This document shows, piece by piece, positions 17,814-26,433 of a DNA stretch of 26,433 nucleotides. The notes beneath the pieces are model-generated. The model saw nothing but the letters and a program-made list of their open reading frames with translations, was not told the origin of the DNA and made no database searches. Location: contig RPFO01000785.1 in the NCBI GenBank assembly GCA_009746045.1, positions 1 to 26,433 on the forward strand. The letters are read 5' to 3'. Position numbers and translations under genes: made by a program. Position 1 is the first letter of the stretch; every line of letters starts with the position of its first letter. This DNA comes from Mesostigma viride. Lineage: Eukaryota > Streptophyta > Mesostigmatophyceae > Mesostigmatales > Mesostigmataceae.

Positions 17814-20800
17814 CTGCGTGGCCGCGGTGGTGATGGTGATCATGACAGCAAGGGATGCAAGGAATGGCGCGCTTAGGCCTAGTGGTGAGCCATCTTCTAT
17901 AGATTTCGGATGACAATGATGCCGAGGGATGCAAGGAGTCGTCGAGGAGTGAGGGATGCAAGGAGTCGTCGAGGAGTGAGGGATGCAAGGAGTCGTCGAG
18001 GAGTGAGGGATGCAAGGAGTCGTCGAGGAGTGAGGGATGCAAGGAATGGTCGAGGAGTGAGGGATGCAAGGAGTCGTCGAGGAGTGAGGGATGCAAGGAG
18101 TCGTCGAGGAGTGAGGGATGCAAGGAGTCGTCGAGGAGCGAGGGATGCAAGGAGTCGTCGAGGAGTGAGGGATGCAAGGAGTCGTCGAAGAATGAGGGAT
18201 GCAAGGAGTCGTCGAAGAAGCGTGATGGCGACATCAGCACACCGCCACGAGCACACCGCCGCGACAATGGTAGCAAGGGATGCGCGGAACAATACAAGGA
18301 GAAACTGGGGCAAACTAGTTTATCAGAAAGAGAGTTACGGAAAAACTAGCTGTTGCTCAACCCACCTTCCTTCATCTGCTCCCCCTGCGCCTTGGTCTTC
18401 TTGGCGCGCTCGCTCCCTGCCAGGTCCACCAGGTGCAGCTTGGAGCACAGGTAGCTGTCCTCGTCCTCGTCGGGGCCAGCGTCGGCACCACCGTCGGGCT
18501 GAGTCGGCCCATCCCCCTTGCCCGGGGTCAGCGCGGCGGACGCGAGGCCGTCAAGGGACGCGCGCATCTTCACGATGGACGCGCGCATGTTGAGCGGCTT
18601 GATGCGGCGCTGCTCTAGCGTGATGCTAAAGATAGCGTGCGAGCGGCTGTGCGGGGGGGAAGGGGGAAACGTGAGGGGGATGAAATCATACAGAGTGGCA
18701 CTGGGTGTTAGGAGCAGGAAAGAGTCAGGCTAACCACATGGTCGAATGTCAACGGGGTGGATTTGTCAATAATACTAGCATCGCTGTGGCAACGCCTCGA
18801 GTGCACGTTAATTGTGATGCTATGGGTAGCAAAAATGGCCTTACTTTCCTAGGCTAGCGTTACTTGCGGCCCCACCTTGAGTGTGCGCTCATGCTTCTGG
18901 CCCATGACGAAAATTCGCCTTGTTTGCTAGCATAGCTGGCAGTCTGCGCCAAGGCCTCACCTCGAGTGCGCGCGTACATGGTCAAACCCATTCACACCAG
19001 CTCTCCGTGACACAACTAAGGCTTTCAATGTCATATGGATCATACTGTTCAATGTTATACACTGATCTGTTATGGATCATATTGTTCAATGTCATATACG
19101 GATCTCATACGGATCCTATTGCATATTCGTGCTGGTGGCGCGTGGCAGCAGACAACCTTACAAACTCATCTCACCTGGAGTGCGCGTTCATGCTGGTGGC
19201 GCTTGTCTGGCGGCAGAGCGACCCCTGGCGCAGGCACTCGATCATCTCCCCCAAGCAGGCCACCTCGATCTCCTTCACACCCGCGAGGCAGATGCCGCCG
19301 CCGGGCAGCTCGCGGATGTTGATGGGCGCCTTGCCAGGGACCCTGCTGGACACCGGGTCCAGCAGGTCCCGGATCTCCTCCTTGTGGATCTGTTGCGGGG
19401 GCACAATGCATGGGGACATGGCTTCGATTGAAGTTAGCAGGTTGTGTTGTTTACTTGTTTCGTTGTTGCTCAGACGTCGCCCACATGCTGAGAGATGTGC
19501 GTCTTCTGTTTGAAGGCAGCCAAACGCAGCAGTCGCTCTCCAGGCAATGCCTGCTCTCGATGGATGTTTTTCTTGTACAGGCGTGTGTGCACCTGCTACC
19601 GGTAGTTTGGCCAGTGAGTGTTCTCATTACAGTCACGTCTGTAACAAACCTTCTAACAACGCTTGTGCCGGCGACCTTGTCCAACCAGGTCCCACCTGAC
19701 CAAGGACATGCGCACAGAGACGAAACCTGTCGCGCTCCTCAGTCTTCCTGCGGTTCGTCCCAGGCAGGGTTGGGTCAGTTACCGGTTTTAACCGATCGGT
19801 ACCGGAACCGGTACTTGCCCTTGGCGACCGGTACCGGTATCGGTTACCGGGCGAGGCGATCGGTACCGGCACCAGTTACCGTCGGTTACCGGTACCCAAA
19901 GGCATGCCGAACCAGTGAAGGCCGGCTAAAAGTCCAGTGCTACTGTGATAGTAGTACTCGTTACCATCGGTTACCGGTACCGATTACCATCCGTTACCGT
20001 TACCATATTGCTGTCTGAAAGACTGACGAAATCCTTGCCGGGCTGGCAGTTAGGAACTTGGCGCGGCGCCCAAGTAACGGTAACCGAGCGGTAACCGAGT
20101 ACATCGGTTACCAAAGATGGCCTTCGGTACCGGTACCGGTTCCGGTAACCGACCTCTGGGTTACTCCCCGGTAACCGACCCAACCCTAGTCCCTAACACT
20201 TGCACTTTGTCCCACCAGCACACCCACCTCGATGGAGGACACACGCACACAGCATGCTAGTATCCGCAGTACTTGATATGGCATTTCCCCTAATTCTAGC
20301 ACTTTGTCCCACCAGCACACCCACCTCGATGAAGGACACACGCACGAGTGTCTCCGTGTCCTGCAGCTTGGCCAGCTTGGCCCACATGAGCTGCATCGCC
20401 AGCGGGACAATGCCGTGCTCGGATTGGCTGCTGCCACCCGCACCGTAGGCGGTCCCCATCGTGTACGTCTTGCCGGAGCCGGTCTGGGAGGGGAAAGAAA
20501 ACGAGAGGGAAAAAAACAAAGAAAAAGAGAAGGAAAAAGGAAGGAAAATGAGGAGGAAAAGAGGGGGGAAAGAAGCAAGGGAGGCAGGGCATTAAAGACA
20601 GAGCACGCAGGGCATGATGGGAAAACAGCAAGACAGGGCAATGGAGGCGAGGTCAAGGCAAGGCGACGAGTAGGGCCGAAAGGTAGGGCAACATAGCAGG
20701 ACAGGAGGGCAGAGCAACTAGGCAAGCTGAAAGCAAGGCAGCCAGGCAGTGCATGAGACAGAGATGTGAGGAGAGGTCAAGGCAGGGGGGCAAACAGGGC

Positions 20801-21613
20801 ATCTATGGGTGACAGGGTGGGGCGTTGGGGGCAGAGAAGGATGGCAAACTAATGCAGGTTGATACTGACAGAGCTAGACAGGGCCGTATCTACCAGCATC
20901 GCTTCCTTGGTAGGGAAGCTCGTTCCCATGACATGATTCATTTAGCGTGTTTTATTCATTCAGTACCCCTTGCAATATTCTTATATCAGCTGGATGGGTT
21001 CGAGAGCAGGTAACTGCAATCTCCTTATCTGTCTAGCCCATAAGAAAATCGTTCGCGTGGTGAAATCGTTGTCATCGTCTAAGAACTTATCTGGCGTGTG
21101 TCAGGAATGGGGAGGGGGTGAGTAGGTACCTGTCCATATGCGAACACAGTGGCGTTGTATCCTTGGAACAGACCCTCGACCAGGGGCTGGACGCACTCGC
21201 CGAATATCTTCTCGGACGGCTGCCCGCAGTTTCCGCCATAGACGTTGTCAAATGTAAACGATTTCGACGAGATGGAGACCTGCAGATGTACGACGGTAGA
21301 ACCAGAATAGCAGGCCGTCTTAGGAAACAATAGCTCCAGAGGCTTCGGCGATTCGATTAGGCTTCAAGCAAGTCCCGAACCCTGCCCTCATTAGCGGCGG
21401 AATAAAACGGCTTTTAGATGTGACGTTCACCGGTTTTCTTACCTGGGGTTCTCCCGGCGTCACGACGGTGCACTCCGTGCACCCCTCCAACCGCTCGTCA
21501 TGGATGAGGGGGCGGATGTTCACCGCCACGCGAACAGGCTGCTCACCCAGGGAGCGCAAGTCGTCCCCTCCGCTGGCCTGTTTGTTTCCTGCTTCTGCAT
21601 CCCCCGTCGTCAT
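17695..21613 (-). CDS. Kinesin-4 family motor domain (KIF4/FRA1-like), six exons, 3' end not found
   Basis: This is an ATP-driven plus-end microtubule motor of the chromokinesin/FRA1 type. Exons: 21,613-21,443; 21,279-21,130; 20,483-20,325; 19,389-19,175; 18,646-18,366; 17,813-17,695. They add up to 1,095 bp (365 codons), all with GT-AG borders and matching phases. The start is the ATG at 21,613 in the context AACACCATGA; an upstream in-frame ATG at 21,709 is possible. Landmarks: [10 protein letters not shown] (27-36), P-loop GQTGSGKT (106-113, split by intron 2), switch I NAHSSRSH (228-235), switch II DLAGSE (306-311) and [11 protein letters not shown] (355-365). A ~45-residue Asp/Gly-rich insert (about 248-295) lies between the switches. 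EGCTEC...PGEPQ and [18 protein letters not shown] point to kinesin-4. The end of the motor (expected DSLGG...), neck and coiled coil are not recognisable below 17,695. Confidence 0.88.
17926..18222. repeat. 27-bp minisatellite, 11 units, in kinesin intron 5
   Basis: Eleven units beginning GGGATGCAAGGAGTCGTC are exactly 27 bp apart from 17,926 to 18,196. A decayed unit is near 17,850. Because 27 is a multiple of three, open frames with 9-residue repeats appear on both strands; they lie inside the intron between exons 5 and 6 and are not taken as coding. Confidence 0.93.
18366..18646 (-). CDS. Kinesin exon 5
   Basis: 281 bp beginning with [15 protein letters not shown] (switch I). The low-complexity acidic insert [13 protein letters not shown] is followed by [19 protein letters not shown] (switch II). 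It ends MKE plus one base of Gly. Acceptor CGCACAG, donor GTGGGT. Confidence 0.88.
18794..18985. repeat. Dispersed copies of kinesin exon 4 end and donor in intron 4
   Basis: The exon 4 3' edge (minus strand GCGCACTCCAG|GTGAG) recurs as GCGCACTCGAG|GTGAGG (GT at 18,960) and GCGCACACTCAAG|GTGGGG (GT at 18,875). A third, GTGCACTCGAG near 18,800, has lost GT. Confidence 0.7.
19035..19125. repeat. ~37-bp tandem repeat in kinesin intron 4
   Basis: ATGGATCATACTGTTCAATG starts at 19,035, recurs with few changes at 19,072, and has a shorter third copy from about 19,107. Confidence 0.75.
19175..19389 (-). CDS. Kinesin exon 4
   Basis: 215 bp, [17 protein letters not shown] to TSMNAHS plus two bases of the next Ser. 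Acceptor GCAACAG, donor GTGAGA. Confidence 0.88.
19765..20188. mobile_element. hAT-like MITE made of GGTTACCGGTACC motifs, kinesin intron 3
   Basis: The ends CAGGGTTGGGTCAGTTACCG (from 19,765) and GGTAACCGACCCAACCCTA (to 20,188) form an inverted repeat. The flanking octamers GTCCCAGG (19,757-19,764) and GTCCCTAA (20,189-20,196) look like a decayed 8-bp TSD, as hAT elements make. The 424-bp interior is filled with GGTTACC, GGTACCGG and their inverses. It has no coding capacity. Confidence 0.75.
20200..20247. repeat. Duplicate of kinesin exon 3 end and donor in intron 3
   Basis: About 45 bp at 20,202-20,247 nearly repeat 20,299-20,344, which spans the end of exon 3, its donor and the start of intron 3. 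The offset is 97 bp. The copy keeps ATCGAG|GTGGGTG, with GT at 20,227. Confidence 0.85.
20325..20483 (-). CDS. Kinesin exon 3
   Basis: 53 codons, [14 protein letters not shown] to RVSFIE. Acceptor CTCCCAG, preceded by an unusually long polypyrimidine stretch (minus strand, 20,488-20,580). Donor GTGGGT. It completes the P-loop. Confidence 0.88.
20484..21129. other. Kinesin intron 2
   Basis: A purine-rich plus strand (20,488-20,580; pyrimidine-rich on the coding strand) is followed by GGCA/AGGCAAGG-rich simple sequence to about 20,820. No gene was recognised. Confidence 0.6.
21130..21279 (-). CDS. Kinesin exon 2
   Basis: 50 codons, [16 protein letters not shown] to [11 protein letters not shown]. 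Acceptor ATCTGCAG, donor GTACCT. It carries the first two residues of the P-loop. Confidence 0.88.
21443..21613 (-). CDS. Kinesin exon 1
   Basis: 57 codons from MTTGDAEAG to VTPGEPQ, including beta-strand 1 with [10 protein letters not shown]. The donor GTAAGA follows; phase 0. Confidence 0.85.
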
Positions 21614-22875
21614 GGTGTTTCGCCGAGATCGACCTGGAGATATTCCACGCAAGCACGAATGTCGACGTGTTAGGATGCTTGGCAGGCGGGTCAGGAAGTT
21701 CCTGGACAAAAAAAAATGTAGTCCATCGGAGTCATGAGGCTAGTAGCCAACCTAAACCGATAAAGCCATGAGGATTTTTTAAGTGGCTATGGGGCTTGGA
21801 GGAAATGGATGGCAGCAAGCGTCGTAACAACCTGTGTCCACTACCATTATCTTTTACGAGCCAGACGCGCCCGATTCGTTACACCGGCAAAAGTCCCCGG
21901 CACGCCAAGCAAGCGCACTGCACAGTAATGTCATAGACGTTGCGCCTGCCTTAGGGGAGTTTGGACGTACAATTGTCTGGAGCTGAGATAGGTCGCCGAT
22001 TTGTGGTCAATATTCCGACCTGGCGACAACGAAATAGAGCCACGAATATCCGGCTAGTCCGCCATTATCTCAATGCAGCATCATAAATCGTATATCCACA
22101 TGTATGACCAGCTAATTTAGAGGCCGCTCCTCATTACCAGGTGACACCATCCGGCCAACCACGGATAAAAAGGCTCGGTTGCCCCAGCAATTGCCCGAGA
22201 ACCAACGTTGGCCTCGAGCACCGTTCTGCCCACTGCCTCGGTAATGACACAACGGTTCACTTTTAAATTGCGACCAACTGATGAGCAACGGCTGGACGAG
22301 GCTGGACATCACGAAATCTTGACGCATACATATGCCAGATCGCCAGGTGCCGGCCGGGGCCGGCTCCGTTGGTTGCGATGCCACGTTCATCGGCCAAAGT
22401 GTGTGTTGCTCCGTACGCAGGGGCTCTTGCTGTATGGCTGGCCAAGGCCGGCGGTTATGTTACCTGCCAAACTCGATGATGACTGGAGGAAAAAAAATAA
22501 TTGAGACGGCCTACGAAACGGACGACGGTACCCGGTGATGGCGGGCAGTAAGCACAACGAACTACGGAGCCAGCGAACGACAGATGCAAAACGAAACAAG
22601 AATTGATGCAGTCACATTGTGGCGAAGTGACTGATCGTGTATTCTGGGCATGGCTATGCTTGTGGGGATTTCAGCAGGTCCAATCCAGACAATCCTACAC
22701 GGAGAACGAGCCTGGAAAAGTCGTCTTTTCACGCTGTATAGGGCATTCGCGGAGTCTTTCCTCGGTTTGCACAGGTCGAGTCCTGAGAAGTGCGGTCTGA
22801 CAACGTGACATGTTTTGCCCTAGGTAACCAAGCGGAATGTGTAGCTGTGAATATAATGCTTTAAGGGTGGCCGAC
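21614..22875. promoter_or_regulatory. Divergent intergenic region between kinesin and LRR gene
   Basis: This 1.26 kb separates the kinesin start codon (minus) from the F-box/LRR start codon (plus), so it should hold both promoters. I see no clear TATA box or repeated motif and no ORF with a domain. Confidence 0.45.
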
Positions 22876-22995
22876 ATGGATGCGAAGAGCTCAGCCATGG
22901 AGTCAGTTACGCTGGAGGACGTCTCGCAAATTAGCGGCGTGTTTGCTGAAATTGCGCAATGGATCCCGCTGTTCGACAGAATCAAGCTCCGAGAG
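22876..22995 (+). CDS. F-box/LRR gene exon 1
   Basis: 40 codons starting MDAKSSAMESVTLED and ending DRIKLRE; donor GTTTGT. It contains the first half of the F-box-like segment. Confidence 0.65.
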
Positions 22996-25900
22996 GTTTG
23001 TTTATGGCCCACTGTCAATATTCCCCTTCCCATCCCCCGTTTAATGTTAATAATGATTGAATGAGGCTTTTGTGCCGTTCTTGACAGTACCTAATGTCTC
23101 TCATTACGAAACACTGACGCGACATTCGCCATGCCGTTGCAGTTGTCGCGTGCATTCCGGCAGGCGGTCGACGATTCCTTGCTCGCCGTGGAGGAGATAT
23201 GCCGAGAAGACATGCCAGCCGACTTCAAGATCGTTGCCTGGATCGCGAAAATGTGCCCAAATATCAAGATGCTGGGCGTACGGAAGCGCGGCGACAGCCG
23301 TTCCGCGCCGTTCCATTGTCATAACCCGCAGCCCGAGCCCGAGCCGGTCTCGCGGCCCGATCACTTTACGGAGAGTCAGATCTGTCAGCTGGTCTGGCAT
23401 CTGAGGCAGCTCGAGGTCTTGGACGGCGGAGTCCGCACGGGCGTGGATGACACTGGGCTGGTGGCCATCGCCAGCTCGTTGCCGGCGCTGAAAACGCTGG
23501 TCTGGCGCGCCAACTATACAGGTGGGTGGAGCTGCTTGGAAATTTCGCTGCTTTGATGCGATGTACTTGTTAGATGCGTATGCTAGCTGTTGCCACCAAG
23601 AATGCTGTCTATCGCGCCAAGTATATGAGTAGGTGGAGCAACACAAGCACACGTGTCTATCTCAATGTCTACATGTCAGCCCCATGTCAGCTCCGTATGT
23701 GCTGCACAGCTCATGTCTCATGTTTACCCTGATAATGTGTAGTTACTTTTTTGCATCGTGTCGCCCCCCCTGGACGCGACGGTGCAAGGCAAGGGCTCAG
23801 CCCCTTGGAGTTGATGACAAGGTGTACGGATGGTTGGGCCCGGTAGTTTAGATCATTTGCTTCCATCACCGTCACGGGGGTTACTCTTCCATGTCACCCC
23901 ATATGGATTGGTGTTAGTAGCTTTTGTAAATGTTGCTCAAGGTTTTGCGGGTTCCTAGTGGGGAAGGGATGAATACTTTACTACCCACTTTACTCTACTA
24001 TCTACCTACTTTACTACCCACTAATGTAGTGGGGAAGGGATGAATACTTTACTACCCACTTTACACTACTATCTACCTACTTTACTACCCACTACTGTAG
24101 TGGGGAAGGGATGAATACTTTACTACCCACTTTACTCTACTATCTACCTACTTTACTACCCACTACTGTAGTGGGGAAGGGATGAATACTTTACTACCCA
24201 CTTTACTCTACTATCTACCTACTTTACTACCCACTACTGTAGTGGGGAAGGGATGAATACTTTACTACCCACTTAACTCTACTATCTACCTACTTAACTA
24301 CCCACTACTGTAGTGGGGAAGGGATGAATACTTTACTACCCACTCTCTACTATCTACCTACTTTACTACCCACTAATGTAGTGGGGAAGGGATGAATACT
24401 TTACTACCCACTTTACTGTACTATCTACCTACTTTACTACCCACTAATGTAGTGGGGAAGGGATGAATACTTTACTACCCACTTTACTCTACTATCTACC
24501 TACTTTACTACCCACTACTGTAGTGGGGAAGGGATGAATACTTTGTCAATGGCGTCAGTTCTTGTAGGGCGCCAAAGTGTTATTATTGTCGTCAGAAAGT
24601 GTTATTGTGATCAAAATGCCCTAAACCCTAAACAGCGTGCAGGACTGCGGTGTCCGGTGGTCAACGGTCATCGATCTCTGCAGCGCTCATGGGGGCACCG
24701 TGGTCCGATGTCTGTCTCGGGGGATTTCTTAATCAATTGCTGATTATCAAGATATACAAGCACCCACTGGGATTCATTAATTAATTAGTAATATTTGAAT
24801 ATACAACCACCCATTAGGCCTTCTGGGAAGTATGACCTGTAATGTCCAGGCTCGACGTTCTATGGGGCGGTGGAGCCGGTGTCTGCTACTAACAGGCTTA
24901 CTACCCTGTATGGCCTCACTCTTGCGATTGAATGGTTAGCAAGTCTGCACATGCAGTCAGTTAGAAGCAAGCAAGGTTCTCATCGATCACTTGCTTCCTG
25001 CTACAGCCACCTCGCCTGTTTAGGTTGATTGCGCTCGCAACCAGATGGTATAGGGATAGCTGGTCCATGTGGTATGGGGCATCAGATATTGGAACTGACA
25101 ATTGATAGGGCATAGCTGGTCCATGTGGTATGGGGCAATCAGATATTTGGAACTGACAATTGATAGGGCATAGCCGGTCCATGTGGTATGGGCAATCAGA
25201 TATTGGAACTGACAATTGATAGGGCATAGTTGGTCCATGTGGTATGGGCATCAGATATTTGGAACTGACATGGATAGGGCATAGCTGGTCCATGTGGTAT
25301 GGGGCATCAGATATCAATTGGAACTGACCATTGATAGGGCATAGCTGGTCCATGTGGTATGGGGCATCAGATATTGGAACTGACAATTGATGGCAGCAGC
25401 CTCACCCCAGCCGCCGCGAAGATCGAAATGAAGTGCCCTTGTCGGTTGTTAGTTTGGCAAACAGCCTGTGGTTTCGCTACCAGCTGCCTCCTATTCGTGT
25501 GGGGAATGGGGGTCCGCCCCGCGTGCGCACTGGTACTAACACCCCGTACATAAATATACCCCCCCCAACACGCAAGCACGCTGCTCCCGCGCACACCATA
25601 TCGACTATGCACGCACACCGTGCGTGTGTGTGCAGGGGGGGGGCGGGGGGGGGGGGGGAGGGGGGGGGCAATGCATACAACACACGCATGTGCGCGCATG
25701 AATGCCCACCCACCACCCACCAAATGCCTACATGCAGCCAAATATTTTATTGGGTTTGAGAGCTGGCCGTGAACGCATTTTGAAGGTTGCACGACCTACA
25801 TCAGTCTCTGACAAGGGTGCGCCAGGTTTTATAAAATCTAACACCTGCCAGTAATTGCCGGCAATCTGCAATCGAAGGGTGCTCAATTAATTTGATTTCA

Positions 25901-26433
25901 GGGAACCCAACCAAAGGTAGGAATTGCTGTATACTCAACTGCCTTGCCCCCCGCCCCCATCTGCACCACCAACCCTTCCCTTCCTCCCTCCCCTTTCGTC
26001 CGCGGCCAATGCAGGTGGCGTGTCCGACGCGGCGCGTGCTGCGACTCTCCCAGGGCTGCCCCTGGCTCCAGTCCCTGGACCTGTGCGGGAACGTGCACGT
26101 GTCGATGCCAGTGTGGCCTCCTTGGGCGCCGCACTGCGGCGACCCTGCGCTGCCTCAACCTCGAGCGTTTGCCGGTTGGTAACAGACGCGGCATTTGCCC
26201 GCTCTCGCCGCCCCGGTTTGCCCCGGGCTCCGCCTGCTTGAACCTGGAGCGGTGTGTGGAGGTCACGGACCTCTGTGTGCGTACGCTGGCGGCTGCATGT
26301 GGGCGCGTCCCTGCGGGCATCTGAGGCTGTCCCGGTTGCAGCCGAGGGTCACGGACGCCGTTTAACCGCCGTGGGGAGGGCGTGCCGGGGGCTGGAATAC
26401 TGGACGTGCATGAATGCCGCTACGTGGGCGATC
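22876..26433 (+). CDS. F-box-like / leucine-rich-repeat protein (AMN1-like), three exons, runs off window
   Basis: Exons: 22,876-22,995; 23,143-23,521; 26,015-26,433 and beyond. The N-terminus has an F-box-like helix set: FAEIAQWIPLFDRIKLRE joined across intron 1 (phase 0) to LSRAFRQAVDDSLL. F-box proteins recruit substrates to SCF ubiquitin ligases. LRR signatures follow in exon 2 (DDTGLVAIASSLPALKTLVW) and exon 3 (QGCPWLQSLDLCGN, VTDAAFAR, CLNLERCVEVTDLCVRTLAA), of the Cys-containing type found in AMN1/FBXL proteins. Intron 2 joins in phase (ACA G|GT GGC GTG TCC GAC). An in-frame upstream ATG at 22,837 would add 13 residues. Exon 3 changes frame about five times, so the gene is either a pseudogene or has indel errors there. 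Confidence 0.7.
23143..23521 (+). CDS. F-box/LRR gene exon 2
   Basis: 379 bp with acceptor CCGTTGCAG and donor GTGGGT. It runs LSRAFRQAVDD, then a PEPEPVSRPDHF linker, then the first LRRs (LVWHLRQLEVLDGGV, LVAIASSLPALKTLVW). The frame is unbroken. Confidence 0.75.
23956..24543. repeat. 71-bp tandem array, 8 units plus a partial
   Basis: Units start TAGTGGGGAAGGGATGAATA at 23,956, 24,027, 24,098, 24,169, 24,240, 24,311, 24,379, 24,450 and 24,521. All are 71 bp except the sixth (68 bp). Each ends in a G-free stretch of ~48 bp built from TTTACTACCCACT, which is present twice per unit. Units are nearly identical. The array lies in intron 2 of the F-box/LRR gene. Confidence 0.95.
24544..25040. 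other. Intron DNA between two arrays
   Basis: No gene was seen. Two telomere-type units (CCCTAAACCCTAAAC) occur near 24,619. Confidence 0.5.
25041..25393. repeat. ~58-bp tandem array, 6 units
   Basis: Units containing AGCTGGTCCATGTGGTATGG start at 25,057, 25,113, 25,172, 25,228, 25,283 and 25,343 (55-60 bp apart). Each also has CAGATATTGGAACTGACA and ATTGATAGGGCAT. Variable length breaks any reading frame, so the minus-strand frames (PYHMDQLCPI repeats) are not genes. Confidence 0.92.
25635..25669. repeat. Poly-G tract
   Basis: 33 G in 35 bp, broken by one C and one A. It is a likely G-quadruplex former and a likely place for sequencing or assembly error. Confidence 0.85.
26015..26433 (+). 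pseudogene. F-box/LRR gene exon 3, frameshifted, partial
   Basis: The acceptor CCAATGCAG is followed by GVSDAA in phase with exon 2. LRR segments then appear in alternating frames: LSQGCPWLQSLDLCGNVHVS (about 26,040-26,103), DASVASLGAALRR, RCLNLER, CRLVTDAAFAR, then SACLNLERCVEVTD and LCVRTLAAACGR. All three frames contribute within 300 bp. The exon continues past the window end. Confidence 0.65.

Noticed and set aside
17910-18593. Long Arg-rich ORF on the plus strand and Leu/Pro-rich ORFs on the minus strand
   Set aside because: They are produced by the 27-bp minisatellite, whose period is a multiple of three, and they overlap kinesin intron 5 and exon 5.
24619-24634. Telomere end (CCCTAAA units)
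   Set aside because: Only two units; this is at most an interstitial remnant and may be chance.
24961-25386. Minus-strand ORF with PYHMDQLCPI repeats
   Set aside because: Unit lengths of 55-60 bp change the frame from unit to unit, so there was no selection for protein.
23956-25393. CRISPR-like regular arrays
   Set aside because: The units are continuous tandem repeats without unique spacers, in an intron of a eukaryotic gene.

Overview
The window looks like nuclear DNA of a eukaryote, most likely a green-lineage microalga. Genes are split by GT-AG introns. The kinesin resembles the plant/algal kinesin-4 (FRA1) type, a zinc-knuckle SR-protein exon is present, and much of the rest is non-LTR retrotransposon debris. 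No bacterial operons, rRNA, convincing tRNA gene or CRISPR array were seen. The species cannot be named from the sequence alone.

Positions 1-13,030 are a mobile-element graveyard. There are at least six LINE fragments: ORF2 C-terminal pieces, an L1-like ORF1, an interrupted reverse transcriptase, and a 2.3 kb R2-like element with a restriction-like endonuclease region. Several insertions are nested and have clear target-site duplications (TSDs). Two recurring 3'-end types are visible. One has a hairpin with a CAAC loop followed by AT-rich microsatellite tails; the other has a long hairpin followed by (CTTA)n. A 1.7 kb piggyBac-like element with TTAA ends (4,237-5,935), a ~146 bp SINE-like repeat in three copies, and a small PHD-finger ORF (11,167-11,415) also lie here. 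Positions 13,030-16,400 hold only low-complexity and unassigned GC-rich DNA.

Positions 16,404-21,613 (minus strand) carry two gene pieces. Six exons encode 365 residues of a kinesin-4 motor with intact P-loop, switch I and switch II; the recognisable sequence stops at the helix before the end of the motor. About 340 bp further on are two in-phase exons of an SR-type splicing factor (CCHC knuckle plus RS/SP region). The kinesin introns hold a hAT-like MITE, an 11-unit 27-bp minisatellite and, in three of five introns, duplicated copies of the upstream exon end together with its 5' splice site. A Tc1/mariner-like MITE (16,566-16,791) lies between the two SR exons.

Positions 22,876-26,433 (plus strand, divergent from the kinesin) hold an F-box-like/leucine-rich-repeat gene. 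Exons 1-2 are clean. Exon 3 is recognisable but repeatedly frameshifted, and it runs off the window. Its 2.5 kb intron contains a 71-bp x 8 array and a ~58-bp x 6 array.
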